The translations under genes were made by a program, and so were the position numbers. 64,000 nucleotides of DNA, taken from positions 226,244 to 290,243 of the forward strand of contig NZ_JAGSYG010000006.1 of NCBI RefSeq assembly GCF_025685655.1, read 5' to 3'. Position 1 is the first letter of the stretch, and every line of letters begins with the position of its first letter. The DNA comes from Acidicapsa ligni (GTDB taxonomy: Bacteria > Acidobacteriota > Terriglobia > Terriglobales > Acidobacteriaceae). The notes beneath the pieces were generated by a model. That model was not told the origin of the DNA. It worked only from the letters and a program-made list of their open reading frames with translations, and did not search any database. Below are positions 62,836 through 64,000 of the stretch, one piece after another.

Positions 62836-63044
62836 GCAGCCTCAAGACCGAAGTGCTTTTGCGAGAGTTCCAGTACAACGGAGTGCGGATTCCTGACCCT
62901 GGCCCCGAGTTGACGGTGGACCAGGTCCGCGACCTCCTTACCCCTGCCTACCCCGAGATCGCAACCGCATCGGTGACCGGCCCGGAAGACACCGGCTCGG
63001 CGCTGCGTTACACCTTCAGCCGGGCCATCGGTACGAAGGGCTGA
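62832..63044 (+). CDS. PRTRC system protein C
   Basis: 70 residues: LLREFQYNGVRIPDPGPELT, VDQVRDLLTPAYPEIATASV and YTFSRAIGTKG match PRTRC system protein C in sequence pattern and length (ubiquitin-like fold). PRTRC genes (ParB, ThiF and ubiquitin-related proteins) form conserved blocks on plasmids and conjugative elements; their function is not settled. The rest of the block should lie to the right. Confidence 0.85.
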   Translation: MSSLKTEVLLREFQYNGVRIPDPGPELTVDQVRDLLTPAYPEIATASVTGPEDTGSALRYTFSRAIGTKG

Positions 63045-63047
63045 CCG

Positions 63048-63266
63048 ATGGCCCCGCCCAAGATGACCCCGGAGGATTTGATCGTGCTGTTTGCTGCCAA
63101 GGCTGCAGCGCCGCCGCCGGAGACAAGCCAGGCACTTGCGAGGCACCTCCAATGCAAACAATCCGTCGCACTCGCCCGCGCCGTGTCCGAAGCCGTGGAC
63201 CAGTACAGCATGAGCCGGAGCCAATCCCTTCCGGCACCTTCGGACCTGCTGCTCCCGCTGGCATAG
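63048..63266 (+). CDS. Small protein of unknown function
   Basis: 72 residues starting three bases after the PRTRC-C stop codon. Ala/Pro-rich with helical middle (LARHLQCKQSVALARAVSEA). Possibly part of the PRTRC block. No family recognised. Confidence 0.5.
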   Translation: MAPPKMTPEDLIVLFAAKAAAPPPETSQALARHLQCKQSVALARAVSEAVDQYSMSRSQSLPAPSDLLLPLA

Positions 63267-63375
63267 CACTTCTGGCACCATCGTTTGCCCAGGCGCTACC
63301 CTCCCTTGCCGGTCTTCCTACCGAGTACAGCCATGAGTTCGGGTAGACCTGATCTAGGACCTGTGCGCGGCCCTA

Positions 63376-63642
63376 GTGCGCGAAGTTCTCGGGACGTGTG
63401 AGAGCTGGAAGGAGTGCGGTGAGAGCGTTCTCGTCTTTGCCAAACACGCCATCATGCGCGTGAGCGGTGAGGACCGCTGGAACCTTCTTAACCGGAATGT
63501 CGAGTATCACCTCGAAGTCAGCGATGTTGCCGACCGCGAAGGCTCCGATGAGGTCATGGGCGACGGACAACTTGCCGTCACAGTCGTTTGCGGCGGTTCG
63601 GGTTATCTCAAAGTCAGCCGGCCATTGAAGCGCTCGAGATAG
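63376..63642 (+). CDS. Short frame, possible N-terminal piece of a frameshifted gene
   Basis: 88 codons from GTG 63376, ending soon after VCGGSGYLKVSRPLKR. It overlaps another coding-like frame that continues to the window end. The two could be one gene split by a one-base change near 63619. Opposite-strand frames are also open here, so the call is weak. Confidence 0.35.
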   Translation: MREVLGTCESWKECGESVLVFAKHAIMRVSGEDRWNLLNRNVEYHLEVSDVADREGSDEVMGDGQLAVTVVCGGSGYLKVSRPLKRSR

Positions 63643-64000
63643 AAGCGCCGGGACTCGAGGCCGCATTCTACGGGACGCTCACCTACGCGCTCTATCGCAT
63701 CATGTGTGTCTACAACCATGACGATGCGTTGCAGTACGAAGAGCGATTGCAGGAATACGCCGAGCAGGACGAAGAGGATAACAAGGGGCAGTACGAGTTT
63801 CCCGAAGTCGAGAAGGCGCTGTCCGACTGTATCCGGTTGAGCTTGCAGAAAGAAGATTATGACCGTTGGAATCTCCTCGCCCGTCGTCTCCTGCGCAAGC
63901 ACGGCAACGGCCGATACGGTTCGTGGATCAAGCGCCTGCGCAGTCTCCAACAACTCTCCAGGACTCACGTTCGGCCAAGATCCAGTTTCATCGAAGAGGG
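63588..64000 (+). CDS. Partial gene running off the window, unknown function
   Basis: A continuous frame with coding character (EALEIEAPGLEAAFYGTLTY, QYEERLQEYAEQDEEDNKGQ, then WNLLARRLLRKHG) runs to 64000 with no stop. No ATG exists; the only early start is TTG 63588 inside the preceding frame. Its place after PRTRC C suggests a PRTRC-block gene, but I cannot name it. The boundary of start is uncertain. Confidence 0.45.
   Translation, partial: MRRFGLSQSQPAIEALEIEAPGLEAAFYGTLTYALYRIMCVYNHDDALQYEERLQEYAEQDEEDNKGQYEFPEVEKALSDCIRLSLQKEDYDRWNLLARRLLRKHGNGRYGSWIKRLRSLQQLSRTHVRPRSSFIEE

Larger units (their letters stand above)
19107..64000. mobile_element. Integrative and conjugative element, left part (continues past window)
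   Basis: Bounded on the left by the split tRNA-Val. Contents in order: tyrosine integrase, excisionase-like protein, type IV secretion genes with VirB4 and VirD4 ATPases, primase, SSB, annealing protein, cargo and defence genes, helicase/methylase, toxin-antitoxin and a PRTRC gene. No second tRNA-Val fragment is visible, so the right end lies beyond 64,000. Plasmid-like replication genes (primase, SSB, PRTRC) hint that the excised form may replicate. Confidence 0.85.

Noticed and set aside
63603..63968. 121-codon minus-strand frame with a hydrophobic stretch
   Set aside because: Antisense to a plus-strand frame with stronger coding character.

Overview
The window joins ordinary bacterial chromosome (1 to about 19,066) to the left part of a large integrated conjugative element (about 19,107 to beyond 64,000). 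The chromosome carries guaA, leuS, nagA next to a BadF-type sugar kinase, a GH27 alpha-galactosidase, monofunctional proline dehydrogenase and endonuclease IV, at moderately high GC and with long non-operonic spacing. This mix fits a soil heterotroph of the Acidobacteriota (Terriglobia). That placement is inference from gene content, not proof.

Chromosomal part: a glycosyltransferase cut by the window edge, guaA, an acyltransferase, a multi-spanning membrane protein, leuS, a small Cys/His-rich protein, endonuclease IV, a coiled-coil protein, N-acetylglucosamine-6-phosphate deacetylase convergent with a putative N-acetylglucosamine kinase, a secreted phosphodiesterase divergent from the alpha-galactosidase, proline dehydrogenase, a Gln/Pro-rich secreted protein, and an ECF sigma factor with its zinc-binding anti-sigma partner. 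A tRNA-Val(CAC) gene follows but is cut just after its anticodon loop. A tyrosine integrase reads toward it, so 19,107 is taken as the left boundary of the element.

Element part: integrase and an AlpA-like excisionase; a MoxR-type AAA ATPase; then an almost complete type IV secretion system of VirB/Trb type (22-41 kb): VirB1, VirB9-like, VirB10, a cluster of VirB2-like proteins, VirB3-like, VirB4, two TrbJ/VirB5-like proteins, TrbL/VirB6, VirB8/TrbF, a second VirB9-like protein and the VirD4 coupling protein. Inside this block is a large protein (35,317-37,893) whose DxDxD motif and surroundings resemble the two-barrel RNA polymerase superfamily. It is the strongest candidate for something undescribed here. 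No recognised relaxase lies in the window; a replication-relaxation-like protein is the nearest candidate. Next come a PP-loop (PAPS-reductase-like) enzyme, an archaeo-eukaryotic primase with a zinc ribbon, SSB and a Rad52-type annealing protein. Cargo follows: an SDR pseudogene, a peroxiredoxin-like protein, an intact SDR, an ArsR-type regulator and an AT-richer SIR2-STAND gene that looks like phage defence. Then come a methylase-hypothetical-helicase triad, a VapBC pair and small genes including PRTRC protein C, which run off the right edge.

Two element-wide patterns stand out. A 13-bp sequence, TTTGACCGAGTTT, occurs four times in promoter-like positions (at the excisionase, the first transfer operon, the VirB2 operon and the primase) and may be an element-specific promoter or operator. 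Compact hairpins also recur between element genes, often directly before the next ribosome binding site.
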